The translations under genes and the position numbers were made by a program. The notes beneath the pieces were generated by a model. The model made no database searches. It was not told the origin of the DNA and saw nothing but the letters and a program-made list of their open reading frames with translations. From Photobacterium profundum SS9 (GTDB lineage Bacteria > Pseudomonadota > Gammaproteobacteria > Enterobacterales > Vibrionaceae): 64,000 nt of DNA. The DNA lies in contig NC_006370.1 of assembly GCF_000196255.1 (NCBI RefSeq), positions 2,369,411-2,433,410 of the forward strand, given 5' to 3'. Positions 45,334-53,632 of this stretch are shown here, piece after piece; position 1 is the first letter of the stretch; each line of letters opens with the position of its first letter.

Positions 45334-45541
45334 CGGCTAATACTTTATAATTCAGTCGTCAGAGTAAGGAGGTGTTAATATTATACCCTATCGCTACCAC
45401 ACCACATGATCATATTAGAAATACCTACCATCTATAGTATTTAAATAACACCAAACTATGATAAATTTATTTATCAATATTATCTATTCGGTATAACTAT
45501 GCCTAACATGTTTTAGCTGCATGATCACAAAGCCATCTAAC
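45334..45541. other. Gene-free DNA before the IS4 fragment
   Basis: About 200 AT-rich bases without a recognisable gene, between the oxidoreductase remnant and the IS4 end at 45542. The flank here is unlike the flank of the left IS4 copy. Confidence 0.35.
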
Positions 45542-46154
45542 CATAGGTATCTACACAAAATGGTTACAAATTAACCAATCGGCCAAGAGAAGGGAACTGA
45601 TCTAAGGATCAACGATCAAGAGAGTTAACTTTCATTTCATTAGTATTGACGATGACTCTTTTTGAACAACATCAATTACCCTGTATCCTTGAATCAAGAT
45701 TATCTAAGCGTTATCAGACCCTTATAATGGAACACATGACAGTTAATTCTAGCAATGCACCAGGTGTAAAATCTCTTCGCCACCACACACAATCATGGGC
45801 ATCGACACAAGCAACATGGCGTTTTTATCATAATGAGGATGTGACTTTTCCTATGCTAAGTGGCCCGATGCTGGGTCTTGCTCGTTCTGGTGTGAAAGAA
45901 AGTCAAAGTCGATATGTATTAATGGCTCATGATTGGTGCCATATCAATTTCGCTAAACATCATAGTAAGTTAGATAAAACTAAGATGTCACACGCTCTCG
46001 ATGTTGGCTACGAACTGCAAGCGTCTTTATTGGTAGACGCAAATACCGGCGCACCCATTGCTCCAGCAGGTCTTAACTTACTGACAAGCAACGGTATTTA
46101 TCAATGCCGAAGCCAAGAGTTACAACCCAAGCAAAGTCACCTAGATTCACTCTT
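45542..46154 (+). mobile_element. IS4-family element fragment, cut by an IS3-family insertion
   Basis: It matches the reverse complement of the left element (1-907) base for base as far as I compared, from the terminus at 45542 to CACTCTT at 46154. There it stops, because the IS3-family element begins. The other half of the IS4 element is not found on the far side of the IS3 copy, so a deletion accompanied or followed the insertion. Confidence 0.8.
45599..45617 (+). promoter_or_regulatory. Three Dam (GATC) sites before the IS4 transposase start
   Basis: GATC occurs at 45599-45602, 45607-45610 and 45614-45617, ahead of the ATG at 45652. It is the same cluster as in the left copy and fits methylation-coupled transposase control, as known for IS10 and IS50. 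Confidence 0.45.
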
Positions 46155-46185
46155 CCCCCTGTGTCAGACTACTTGTCGCTTCTAA
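45652..46185 (+). pseudogene. Truncated IS4-family transposase
   Basis: The frame starts MTLFEQ and follows the left-hand transposase to residue 168 (HLDSLF). It then runs ten codons into the IS3-family end before stopping at 46183-46185. The first catalytic aspartate region (LMAHDW) is present, but the second Asp and the Glu are lost, so the product cannot transpose. Confidence 0.85.
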
Positions 46186-46206
46186 TTTTCATTAGAGGTA
46201 TTAAAA

Positions 46207-46728
46207 ATGAGTGTAAAATTCACCGAAGCATTTAAGATACAAGCTGTTCAAAAAGCACTTAACCGATCTGCTGACAGTAACATTAAAGACGTTGCTGACT
46301 CATTAGGTGTTGGCTTTTCAACCTTAACCAAATGGATCCGACAAGCCAAAAATCATGAATTTGAAATGGCTTCAGAAGCTGAGTTAAAAATGATGTCTAA
46401 TGAGAAACGTCCACAAGATTGGACTCTAGAAGAACGACTTGAAATTATCATCCAGTGTGCTGCCTTGGATGAGAAAGCTATCAATGAATTGTGTCGTGAA
46501 AGCGGCATTTATCCTCATCATATTCAGCAATGGAAGACGGATTTTGTTAATGGCAAAAAATCATCTTCAGTAACACCAAGATCGGGTGAAGTGAAAGAGC
46601 TGAAAATAGAGAATAAAGCACTTAAAAAAGAGTTAAACCGCAAGGATAAAGCGCTGGCTGAAACGGCCGCATTGTTAGTTCTCCAAAAAAAAGTAAACGC
46701 CATCTGGGGAGCCGACGAGGACAGCTAA
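46207..46728 (+). CDS. IS3-family transposase OrfA
   Basis: A 173-residue DNA-binding protein with two helix-turn-helix regions (about 20-45 and 80-115) and a leucine-zipper-like C-terminus (KELKIENKALKKELNRK), as in the OrfA proteins that bind the ends of IS3 elements. Near its end the mRNA has eight A residues (46685-46692), a classic slippery site for -1 frameshifting into OrfB. Confidence 0.88.
   Translation: MSVKFTEAFKIQAVQKALNRSADSNIKDVADSLGVGFSTLTKWIRQAKNHEFEMASEAELKMMSNEKRPQDWTLEERLEIIIQCAALDEKAINELCRESGIYPHHIQQWKTDFVNGKKSSSVTPRSGEVKELKIENKALKKELNRKDKALAETAALLVLQKKVNAIWGADEDS
46685..46692 (+). promoter_or_regulatory. A8 slippery site for OrfAB frameshifting
   Basis: Eight A residues precede G in the last codons of orfA. 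The -1 frame from here is open through to the orfB start (reading SKRHLGSRRGQLITNSER), so a slip gives a fused OrfAB transposase, as in other IS3-family elements. Confidence 0.65.
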
Positions 46729-46760
46729 TAACAAACAGCGAACGTGAAGAAATCCTTAGC

Positions 46761-47780
46761 TTGATCAACGAGGCTCAGGCAACAGGAGCTCGGCAGTCTC
46801 AAGCCTGTAAAATTATTGGCCTGAATTCAAAAACCATACAGCGCTGGAAATATAACGATAACACTCATGACAAATGGCTAAATGCTCAAAGGGCACCCAA
46901 AAACAAGCTAACAGACTTGGAGAGGCAACATATTATTAATGTTGCCAATGAAGCTACATATGCAAATTTACCCCCGAATCAGATAGTGCCGATACTGGCA
47001 GATAAAGGGATTTATCTGGGTTCTGAGTCAACATTTTATCGGATTTTAAAAGCACATAAGCTACTAAATCATAGACAACGGAGCAAACCGTGCCAGAAAG
47101 TAAAAAAACCAAAAGCATTGGTTGCAACGGGCCCAAACCAAGTCTACACATGGGATATTACCTATTTGCCGACAACAGTGAAGGGATTATTTTTCTACCT
47201 TTATATGGTTATGGACGTTTTCAGTAGAAAAGTTGTTGGCTGGCAGGTACATGATAATGAGTCGAGTGCCTTAGCAGCAGATTTGATGACTGACATTTGT
47301 AAACGTGAGGACATTAAACGAGGCCAGGTGGTACTACATTCGGATAACGGTAGTCCGATGAAGGGAGCGACAATGTTAGCCACACTGCAAGAGTTAGGTG
47401 TTATGCCATCGCTGAGCAGGCCGTCTGTAAGTAATGATAATCCGTATTCAGAGTCACTGTTTAGAACGTTAAAATACCGTCCTGAGTACCCTGAAAAAGC
47501 CTTTGAGAATATAGCCTCATCACGTCGTTGGGTAAGTGATTTTGTTTGTTGGTATAACAATGAACACCGACATAGCGGGATTAAGTTTGTTACGCCAGCA
47601 CAACGTCATACAGGGAGAGATATCGAAATTTTAGCGCAACGAACTCGGTTATATCATGCTGCGAAAGCACGACATCCAGAGCGATGGCGTGGCAATATTA
47701 AAAATTTAGAACCAGTCGGCTCTGTATACCTGAATCCTGAAAAAGGGAAAGCTAATAGCAAAGAGGTCGAGGCGGCATAA
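46761..47780 (+). CDS. IS3-family transposase OrfB (DDE integrase core)
   Basis: A 339-residue catalytic half. The rve-type core shows the three acidic residues in TWDITYLP, HSDNGSPM and NPYSESLFRTLK, followed by the WYNNEHRHSGI motif typical of the family. The listed start is a TTG; real expression is likely by frameshifting from orfA. The reading frame is intact, so the element may still be active. Confidence 0.88.
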   Translation: MINEAQATGARQSQACKIIGLNSKTIQRWKYNDNTHDKWLNAQRAPKNKLTDLERQHIINVANEATYANLPPNQIVPILADKGIYLGSESTFYRILKAHKLLNHRQRSKPCQKVKKPKALVATGPNQVYTWDITYLPTTVKGLFFYLYMVMDVFSRKVVGWQVHDNESSALAADLMTDICKREDIKRGQVVLHSDNGSPMKGATMLATLQELGVMPSLSRPSVSNDNPYSESLFRTLKYRPEYPEKAFENIASSRRWVSDFVCWYNNEHRHSGIKFVTPAQRHTGRDIEILAQRTRLYHAAKARHPERWRGNIKNLEPVGSVYLNPEKGKANSKEVEAA

Positions 47781-47806
47781 TATTTAACTAACAGGCGACA
47801 AGTAGC

Positions 47807-48052
47807 TTGAAAATCGCCGAAACCGGCAAAACGGAACCGAGAGCAGGCACCCTACTCGCTATCGCTCTGATATTAAGAACTGATTATCTGTTTCTATTAA
47901 CAGGGACGGCTAAACCAGAACAATACACCGCAGATGTCGCTGCAAATAAGATCTACTCGCTAACGGGTGGGAACGTTGAAATGGATGACATTCGCATGAT
48001 CGTAAGCTTAATAAAAGATCATCAAGTGCCTTACCTCACCGTCACTCAATAA
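47807..48052 (+). pseudogene. C-terminal piece of an XRE-type repressor
   Basis: The 81 residues begin inside the helix-turn-helix region (KIAETGKTEPRAGTLLAIA pattern, then TDYLFLLTGTAKPE) and run to a natural stop. This is the second half of a phage-type XRE repressor whose N-terminus was removed at the IS3 right end. It points to a former prophage or similar element here. Confidence 0.7.
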
Positions 48053-48066
48053 AAAGGAAACTCATC

Positions 48067-48237
48067 ATGGGCAAAGGTTATTTAACAACCACTCAGGTTT
48101 GTAAGTATTTTGGGGTAAGCAGAGCAACCATATGGCGATGGTGTAAAGAGGGGTATTTTCCAATTGCGGATTTAGACGAAAAGACAAAACGCTGGAAAAT
48201 TGAAACAATAGAAAGTTTTGAAAACAGCAACAAATGA
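48067..48237 (+). CDS. AlpA/MerR-like DNA-binding protein (excisionase type)
   Basis: A 56-residue protein whose core (TTTQVCKYFGVSRATIWRWC) is the helix-turn-helix of AlpA and related excisionases, followed by a short wing (KRWKIETIESF). It starts 14 bases after the repressor fragment, with AAGGAAA upstream. Repressor followed by AlpA is a common order in prophages and integrative elements. No integrase is left in the window. Confidence 0.7.
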   Translation: MGKGYLTTTQVCKYFGVSRATIWRWCKEGYFPIADLDEKTKRWKIETIESFENSNK

Positions 48238-48341
48238 AAACACTCATCAGTGAAAAAGACGGCCTTTACTGTCCACTCTATAGCCTGAAATTAACGAAGG
48301 GCGGCAAAGGTCGCGTCAACGACAAGAAGACGCGAGATTGA
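48234..48341 (+). CDS. Very short ORF overlapping the AlpA-like gene
   Basis: Thirty-five codons starting at an ATG that overlaps the previous stop (ATGA), reading MKTLISEKDGLYCPLYSLKL and ending at TGA. The coupling suggests it was the next gene of the lost element, perhaps a truncated one. The family is not recognised. Confidence 0.35.
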   Translation: MKTLISEKDGLYCPLYSLKLTKGGKGRVNDKKTRD

Positions 48342-48406
48342 TACTATTGAGCGTGAATGGGTCTTATAGGGTTTTTAAAGGCTGTATTTATCAGTGACAA
48401 ACCCAA

Positions 48407-48436
48407 AAAAGCCCCAAATTTTTGAGGCTTTTATAT
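48407..48436. terminator. Terminator between mobile remnant and hutZ
   Basis: A 7-bp stem (48407-48413 with 48426-48432) flanked by A and T tracts, so it can act in both directions. It stands between the element remnant and the convergent hut genes. Confidence 0.6.
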
Positions 48437-48586
48437 TAAAAGATAAATCAGCTTTTATTTGTTGTGTATAGGTTTGTGTATAAAACCATTATTCACATAT
48501 TCAATCTCAAATAAGTCACTATCTTTCATGTACCAAGGCACTGTACTTTTAAACGTACCTTACTTACACCAAGATATTGATATATA

Positions 48587-49144
48587 TTATAATTCTTCTG
48601 TTGGCGCTGTTACTTCGCTACCGTCTTTAACGCGCTTATGACCTTCTGTTAAGTGAACAAAATCAACGAGGTCGTCACTGCTTACTTGGAATGCTTTACC
48701 AAAGCCTTTTACAAATAAACCTTGAGTCGGTTCAAGACGGAACATTTTAAAATCTTCTAATCCACTTAAGCCATCAACAATTTCACCAAAACGATCTTTT
48801 AGGCCCTCAACGGCTTCTTGCCAACGCCCTGTTTCACGTTCGACGATCACAACGTTTGCTTCAAACGTTAAACGTTTACGTGCATAAATTGTTTTCGATG
48901 TCGCTTCATCTTCAATCATCATTAAAGATACTTTTGGATTTTCAAGCAAGTTACGTGCGTGCTTCGCAATTTGGCTAATCAACACGTAATAACCATCATC
49001 TAATAATGCAAACGGGGCATAACTCACATTCGGGTTACCATTTGCATCGACTGTCGCTAGCTGAATCGTTTGGCACGATTCACGAAATTCTTTAATTTCT
49101 GGACCTAAGCGATTTTGAAGGCGTTCTTGTTTTACCTGACTCAT
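48587..49144 (-). CDS. hutZ: Heme utilisation protein HutZ
   Basis: A 185-residue cytosolic protein of the HutZ/HugZ split-barrel (pyridoxamine oxidase-like) family, which binds heme and releases its iron. The FMN-binding-like barrel spans about 20-150, including ATVDANGNPNVSYAPFALLD. The C-terminal tail contains His residues (FVHLTEGHKRVK region) near where heme is held in relatives. It is last in hutW-hutX-hutZ; a strong hairpin lies between it and hutX. Confidence 0.88.
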   Translation of the reverse strand: MSQVKQERLQNRLGPEIKEFRESCQTIQLATVDANGNPNVSYAPFALLDDGYYVLISQIAKHARNLLENPKVSLMMIEDEATSKTIYARKRLTFEANVVIVERETGRWQEAVEGLKDRFGEIVDGLSGLEDFKMFRLEPTQGLFVKGFGKAFQVSSDDLVDFVHLTEGHKRVKDGSEVTAPTEEL

Positions 49145-49205
49145 TTTTACTTTCTCCGTTTATACCTGTTTAGTCGGTATTTTAGGGTTATTTTTTAATA
49201 TGATG

Positions 49206-49238
49206 ACAGTACTTATAACTGTTGTTTATAAGTACTGT
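49206..49238 (-). other. Strong hairpin between hutX and hutZ
   Basis: A perfect 13-bp inverted repeat (49206-49218 with 49226-49238) with a 7-base loop, between two co-directional genes. It lacks a long T tract. It could lower hutZ expression relative to hutX or mark an mRNA processing end. Confidence 0.55.
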
Positions 49239-49263
49239 TTATAATCATTATTGATAAGCCTTC

Positions 49264-49782
49264 TTATAAATACTGTGTTTTAAGTTGCTGGAATTTTTCA
49301 ATTTGTTCTGGGAATAATTTACGGTGCTTGTCGCGTCCTAGATACACTTTAAATACACACTCGCCCGTTTTAGCAAAGAAGCCAATAAAGTAACTTTTTT
49401 GCCCCATAAATGTTTTGCTAACTAAACCAATCTGAGCCACAAGATCTAAACGCAAATGACCGTGCAGTTCGCCGTCTTTACCCATCAAATTATAATAACC
49501 ACGCGCTTCCTTACCTTTAGGAAACGGTGCCTTTACTTCGAAAATTGAGCCCATTGAATGCACAATTGTTGTAACAGGGCCCCATGAAGGTAAATCTTCT
49601 AAAATGCTTTTCGCGAACTCACCAGGCAGTGTCACGACTAACTCATCAGGGAAAGCGAATACAACTTCACCTTCGGTAACCTCTAATTTCTCGGCAATCG
49701 CACCAGCATGTAATTTAGGGTCGTCAGCCAATACTGCTGCTACTTTTTCTTTCATTGTTTCTAGTGAGTATGTTGAAAACAC
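49264..49782 (-). CDS. hutX: Cytosolic heme carrier HutX
   Basis: A 172-residue protein that in V. cholerae carries heme to HutZ. The conserved core SWGPVTTIVHSMGSIFEVKA and PFPKGKEARGYYNLMGKDGE is almost the same as in Vibrio HutX. It starts at GTG with GGAGA seven bases before. It is the second gene of hutWXZ, 71 bases after hutW. Confidence 0.92.
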   Translation of the reverse strand: MFSTYSLETMKEKVAAVLADDPKLHAGAIAEKLEVTEGEVVFAFPDELVVTLPGEFAKSILEDLPSWGPVTTIVHSMGSIFEVKAPFPKGKEARGYYNLMGKDGELHGHLRLDLVAQIGLVSKTFMGQKSYFIGFFAKTGECVFKVYLGRDKHRKLFPEQIEKFQQLKTQYL

Positions 49783-49853
49783 GGTGTTTCTCCATATTTA
49801 TAAATGCGTTAATTTACTATTTAATTTTTATCTATAAAGGCATTTGAAACGCT

Positions 49854-51305
49854 TCATGCCGCCGCTTGTGCGGGTAAAAACTGTTGTAATACTTCAATCA
49901 TTGCCTGAGCCAACGACACAGACCAAAATTGTCCTGCTAGCGTTAGCGACAAATACTCATTGTCGACATCGACCAGCCCATGACTTTCCCACTTTTGGAA
50001 TAACGGTAAACAATAGTCATAAACATCAATACTCATGTACATTACTGGAATCTGGTTTACCATCACTTGCTGTGCAAGAGCCTTTCTAAGTAACGATGCA
50101 GACAATACCCCGCGATCAAAACTCGCTTTAATTTCTGCGTGTAGTGCAGCTAAAGGTGCAGATTTAGTCATCATCATTAAAGGCATCTCACCTTTACTTA
50201 CAGACGCCATATACGTGTCTAAGTTCCGATGCTGCATGAAACCATAGCCACTAACATTGCCACCAGCTCCTGCACCTAAAGGTAATACCTCTGCGGATGT
50301 TTTAGCTAAGCTGTTGTAAACACTACGTTCACGGTTATCTCTTGCCCAATGATTCACACTCAGGCGTCGCATATGGTGTTTGGCCATAAAATTTACACCA
50401 TTTTCAAACATCGTCGCTTTTGTTGGGGTATCAGCAGGCTCTGGTAATCGACCATTCTCAACCAACCCCTTCATCGGTGTACCACCCATTTCGATGAGTT
50501 GATACAGATCGACACCATGCGCACCACTGTCTAAAAAGTCATTCAAATCTTGTTGCCACACCGTTAAGTCTTGGTACGGCAATCCATACAATAGATCGAT
50601 AACGATAGGTGCTGATTCGCTTGAACTGAGCGCTTGAATTCTCTCTAATACCACGTCTTTATCATCTAGGCGCTTTGCTTTACGTCGTACTTGCGTATCA
50701 AAGCTTTGCACACCAAATGAAAAACGATTGAAGCCACCTTCTAATGCTGAATCAAACATTTCATCAGTAAAGCGATTAATTCGCCCTTCCAACGTTAGTT
50801 CACAATCTGTTGTTAATGGGAAATGTTGGCGAATCATTTGTCCTAAACGTTTAATTTGCGCTGCCGTTAAATCTGTTGGGGTGCCACCACCTATATATAC
50901 CGCATGAAATGGTGCTGCTTGTGTCCATGCTTGACGTGCTTTCAGTTCAAGTTCGACCATCAACGCTGCAAAATAATCATCAATTAAACTTTGGCTCGAT
51001 GCGTATTGGAAAAAATTACAATACGTACAACGCACACGACAAAAAGGAATATGCACGTATAAACAACGCTTCCCCGATTGGCTTGGTGTCGTACTTAAAA
51101 TTGCTTGCGCTATAGGCTGCTGGTCGCTCTCTGCAACCATTGATGTCATACCACCAGCATGCGCTGATCGTTTTTGACGGAATGCAAACCTCAGTGGATC
51201 AGGCGTATTCTCCCCGACAATATCAACACTCATGCTTTCAACATGTATTTTATCAATACTACGCAATTGTTCTTTATTCATAGATTTATGTGCTGGTTTA
51301 ACCAA
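49854..51305 (-). CDS. hutW: Radical SAM heme-utilisation enzyme HutW
   Basis: A 483-residue radical SAM enzyme related to HemN and ChuW, which open the heme ring without oxygen. The iron-sulphur cluster motif is CRVRCTYC (CxxxCxxC), followed by GGGTPTDLT. The longest frame starts at TTG with GAGGAG three bases upstream; the first ATG (MNKEQL, 24 bases on) has no ribosome site, so I keep the TTG. It is the first gene of hutWXZ, divergent from tonB across Fur-like boxes. Confidence 0.88.
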   Translation of the reverse strand: MVKPAHKSMNKEQLRSIDKIHVESMSVDIVGENTPDPLRFAFRQKRSAHAGGMTSMVAESDQQPIAQAILSTTPSQSGKRCLYVHIPFCRVRCTYCNFFQYASSQSLIDDYFAALMVELELKARQAWTQAAPFHAVYIGGGTPTDLTAAQIKRLGQMIRQHFPLTTDCELTLEGRINRFTDEMFDSALEGGFNRFSFGVQSFDTQVRRKAKRLDDKDVVLERIQALSSSESAPIVIDLLYGLPYQDLTVWQQDLNDFLDSGAHGVDLYQLIEMGGTPMKGLVENGRLPEPADTPTKATMFENGVNFMAKHHMRRLSVNHWARDNRERSVYNSLAKTSAEVLPLGAGAGGNVSGYGFMQHRNLDTYMASVSKGEMPLMMMTKSAPLAALHAEIKASFDRGVLSASLLRKALAQQVMVNQIPVMYMSIDVYDYCLPLFQKWESHGLVDVDNEYLSLTLAGQFWSVSLAQAMIEVLQQFLPAQAAA

Positions 51306-51569
51306 CCACTCCTCGTATCGGTACTCTCACCAAAAATAGTGTGAGTTAAGTAATAAGGTGAGCACTTATCACTTAGCTAGTGAGTCAACTTCAACGCTGT
51401 TTACTTTCTTTATGCATACTTTCTTATTAACTGACGATTCATGAGCATTTTTGTCATTCACCCAGACAACCAATCACACCGTGAATGCATTGAAGCGGTT
51501 GCATTCACAGATAGGTCATTTACAGGTAAGACACTGAAACTATTACCTTTACCACAAAGCAAACAGAAA

Positions 51570-51588
51570 TGAAATGATAATCAATCTT
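51570..51588. promoter_or_regulatory. Fur-like box 1 in the hutW-tonB intergenic region
   Basis: Centred on ATGATAATCA, with 13 of 19 matches to the Fur consensus GATAATGATAATCATTATC. It would let iron-loaded Fur shut off both divergent heme operons. Confidence 0.65.
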
Positions 51589-51624
51589 ATTTGGTAGGCA
51601 TCATATTCACCATTAAATGAGATT

Positions 51625-51643
51625 GCAAATGATAATTGATATT
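51625..51643. promoter_or_regulatory. Fur-like box 2 in the hutW-tonB intergenic region
   Basis: Centred on ATGATAATTG, with 12 of 19 matches to the Fur consensus, and 55 bases from box 1. The rest of 51306-51767 has no gene. Confidence 0.6.
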
Positions 51644-51767
51644 ATTCGCTTTTAGTGGATAATAAGATTCATTCTTGATAACGTATTTGTCTCAACATCG
51701 TTATTAACCCTAATTCCAATGCCTTGTGCGTTTATGGAAATATCAAATTTTCGAGCAGGTGATCTTT

Positions 51768-52547
51768 GTGAATACCAAGCGATACGTCATTGCGGGTGCT
51801 ACATCCATTCTTTTCCATGGCATCTTGCTTTCTGCAATCCCAAACAAAAATGCGATGGCAATGCCTGTTGGTACTGAATCTCTACGTGTATCTCTCAATT
51901 TGGTTTCAGCACCTCAAGTTGCTTCTTCGCAACCGATAGCAGAACCGGTCAAGCAAGACGTTATCAAACAAGCGGTACAAAAGGCTCCGCCTAAAAAGGT
52001 GGTGGAACCCGTAGAAACGAAAACAAAAAAGCTGGTGAAAAAATCGGACGACAAATCGAAAGTAATTAAAAAAGTGAAACCTACCCCTCCTATAAAGAAG
52101 ACCACACCTAAAAAAGTGGTAGAGAAAAAAACACCTAAGAAACAAAGTACAAAAACCGAAACCGTAAAAAAAACGCCTGCTAAAATCATCGACAGACCTA
52201 CTTCAGAGGTTGTGAAAACAGAACAGCAGGCAACAAAAAGTGAAATATCGGCGGGTGCAAATTCGCCTGCGTTGGTATCAAAACCAACATTTGCAACACG
52301 TCCTAGCCCTGTGAAATATCCGCGTTTAGCTAAACGCCGTGGTGTTCAGGGGCAAGTTATGGTTGAGGTATGGATTGATCAAACAGGCCGTCAAATTAAA
52401 CAAACCTTAATCGCCTCTTCAGGCACAAACATGCTGGATAAAGCCGCATTAGATGCCATCAAAAAATGGCAATTCTCTTCTCATATCGTCGATGGACAAG
52501 CAATTGCCCACCGAGTACAGATTCCTGTTCGTTTTCAGTTGGATTAA
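51768..52547 (+). CDS. tonB: TonB energy-transducing protein
   Basis: A 259-residue periplasm-spanning protein that passes proton-motive energy from ExbB-ExbD to outer-membrane heme and siderophore receptors. An N-terminal anchor (about 7-25) with a His (LFHGILL) precedes a Lys/Pro-rich stalk (about 75-170), followed by the C-terminal TonB domain (KYPRLAKRRGVQGQVMVEVW). I choose the GTG start five bases after AGGTGA; the longer frame begins at a GTG with no such site. It heads tonB-exbB-exbD-hutBCD. Confidence 0.9.
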   Translation: MNTKRYVIAGATSILFHGILLSAIPNKNAMAMPVGTESLRVSLNLVSAPQVASSQPIAEPVKQDVIKQAVQKAPPKKVVEPVETKTKKLVKKSDDKSKVIKKVKPTPPIKKTTPKKVVEKKTPKKQSTKTETVKKTPAKIIDRPTSEVVKTEQQATKSEISAGANSPALVSKPTFATRPSPVKYPRLAKRRGVQGQVMVEVWIDQTGRQIKQTLIASSGTNMLDKAALDAIKKWQFSSHIVDGQAIAHRVQIPVRFQLD

Positions 52548-52550
52548 ATA

Positions 52551-53216
52551 ATGGACACCATCAATACTTTACAAAACCAATTTGGGCTAATGACATGGCC
52601 TCTTCTTATCTGTTCTGCGCTAACCATCATGATTTTGTTGGAAAGATGCGTACAAGTACTCTTATGTACTGGCGTGGGTAAAACAAAAATTAATGCTCTA
52701 CTTGCCAAGCAATATCGTGATGATAGCGGGTTAGATGATCTAGCCTCTGAATTAAAACAACAACGCCCTTTGTTATACAAGGGAGTGGCAATGCTGATTT
52801 CTCACCGCCATTTTGATAAGCCGCTTCGTGAAGATGCTGCTGGGATTTGGTTACAACAAAAGCGTACACAATTACGCTCAGGCTTGCGTTTACTCTCGCT
52901 GATTGGCGTGATCACCCCCTTGCTAGGTTTATTAGGCACAGTGTTGGGTTTAATCGAAATGTTTAAAGGAATAGCCGCCACAACTGGTTCAGTGACACCG
53001 AGCGATCTTGCCGACGGGCTTGGGCTTGCCATGCGAACAACAGCTGCTGGTTTGATTATTGCTTTACCTGCAATAACAGGCGCTCAACTTCTGGGTTTAT
53101 GGGCGGATCAAGTAACCGCAAAATTAGAACATACCTTAAACCACTGTAACCTTTGGCTTGAAGGATTGGATCTTGATACAAGCGCCTCGCTTTCTAGCGC
53201 AGAGACTACCTCATGA
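52551..53216 (+). CDS. exbB: ExbB proton-channel subunit
   Basis: A 221-residue inner-membrane protein of the MotA/TolQ/ExbB family. There are three helices, with the conserved segment LLGLLGTVLGLIEMFKGIA and the AMRTTAAGLIIALPAI region that forms the proton path with ExbD. It starts three bases after tonB and overlaps exbD by four bases. Confidence 0.92.
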   Translation: MDTINTLQNQFGLMTWPLLICSALTIMILLERCVQVLLCTGVGKTKINALLAKQYRDDSGLDDLASELKQQRPLLYKGVAMLISHRHFDKPLREDAAGIWLQQKRTQLRSGLRLLSLIGVITPLLGLLGTVLGLIEMFKGIAATTGSVTPSDLADGLGLAMRTTAAGLIIALPAITGAQLLGLWADQVTAKLEHTLNHCNLWLEGLDLDTSASLSSAETTS

Positions 53217-53632
53217 TCAGCGTAAATAATTCATACAGAAATGACGATGAACTCAAGCCTGATCTCACTCCCTTGCTCGATATTATCTTTATCGTTATGG
53301 TTTTTCTGTTGCTCACTGCCAGTGTGAAATTAAAAGCACTCGATGTCGAATTACCGAAAACAGAAACACAGATACTACAAACAACAGAAGCCGACCCTAT
53401 CACGATCAATCTTATCGCCAAAGAACCGTACTGGGCGCTGCAAGGTCAATCTTTTAAGACATGGGATAGCTTTACCGTTGCACTATTAAAACAAGTAAAA
53501 GATGGACCTACACAGCCTGTCGTTATTGGTGCAGATAAAGATGCATCAGTAGAACAAATGTTCAAGCTATTAGCCTTCTTGCAGCAACATGAAATTAAAG
53601 CCACACAACTATTGATGGAAGATAACGCGTAA
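53213..53632 (+). CDS. exbD: ExbD proton-channel subunit
   Basis: A 139-residue protein with one membrane helix holding the essential acidic residue in DLTPLLDIIFIVMVFLL and a periplasmic domain. It pairs with ExbB to energise TonB. Start and stop overlap both neighbours (ATGA and TAATG), showing tight coupling. Confidence 0.92.
   Translation: MISVNNSYRNDDELKPDLTPLLDIIFIVMVFLLLTASVKLKALDVELPKTETQILQTTEADPITINLIAKEPYWALQGQSFKTWDSFTVALLKQVKDGPTQPVVIGADKDASVEQMFKLLAFLQQHEIKATQLLMEDNA

Larger units (their letters stand above)
46160..47805 (+). mobile_element. IS3-family insertion sequence
   Basis: It has two overlapping orfs (orfA, orfB) and inner terminal repeats CTACTTGTCGC at 46169-46179 and GCGACAAGTAG at 47795-47805. 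The left end continues outward as TGTGTCAGA, but the right end does not mirror this, so the last bases of the right repeat may be altered or lost. It lies between the IS4 fragment and a beheaded repressor gene. No target duplication is visible. Confidence 0.8.

Noticed and set aside
48459..48641. 60-codon plus-strand frame overlapping the end of hutZ
   Set aside because: It is antisense to the hutZ end, has no ribosome site and no recognisable content.
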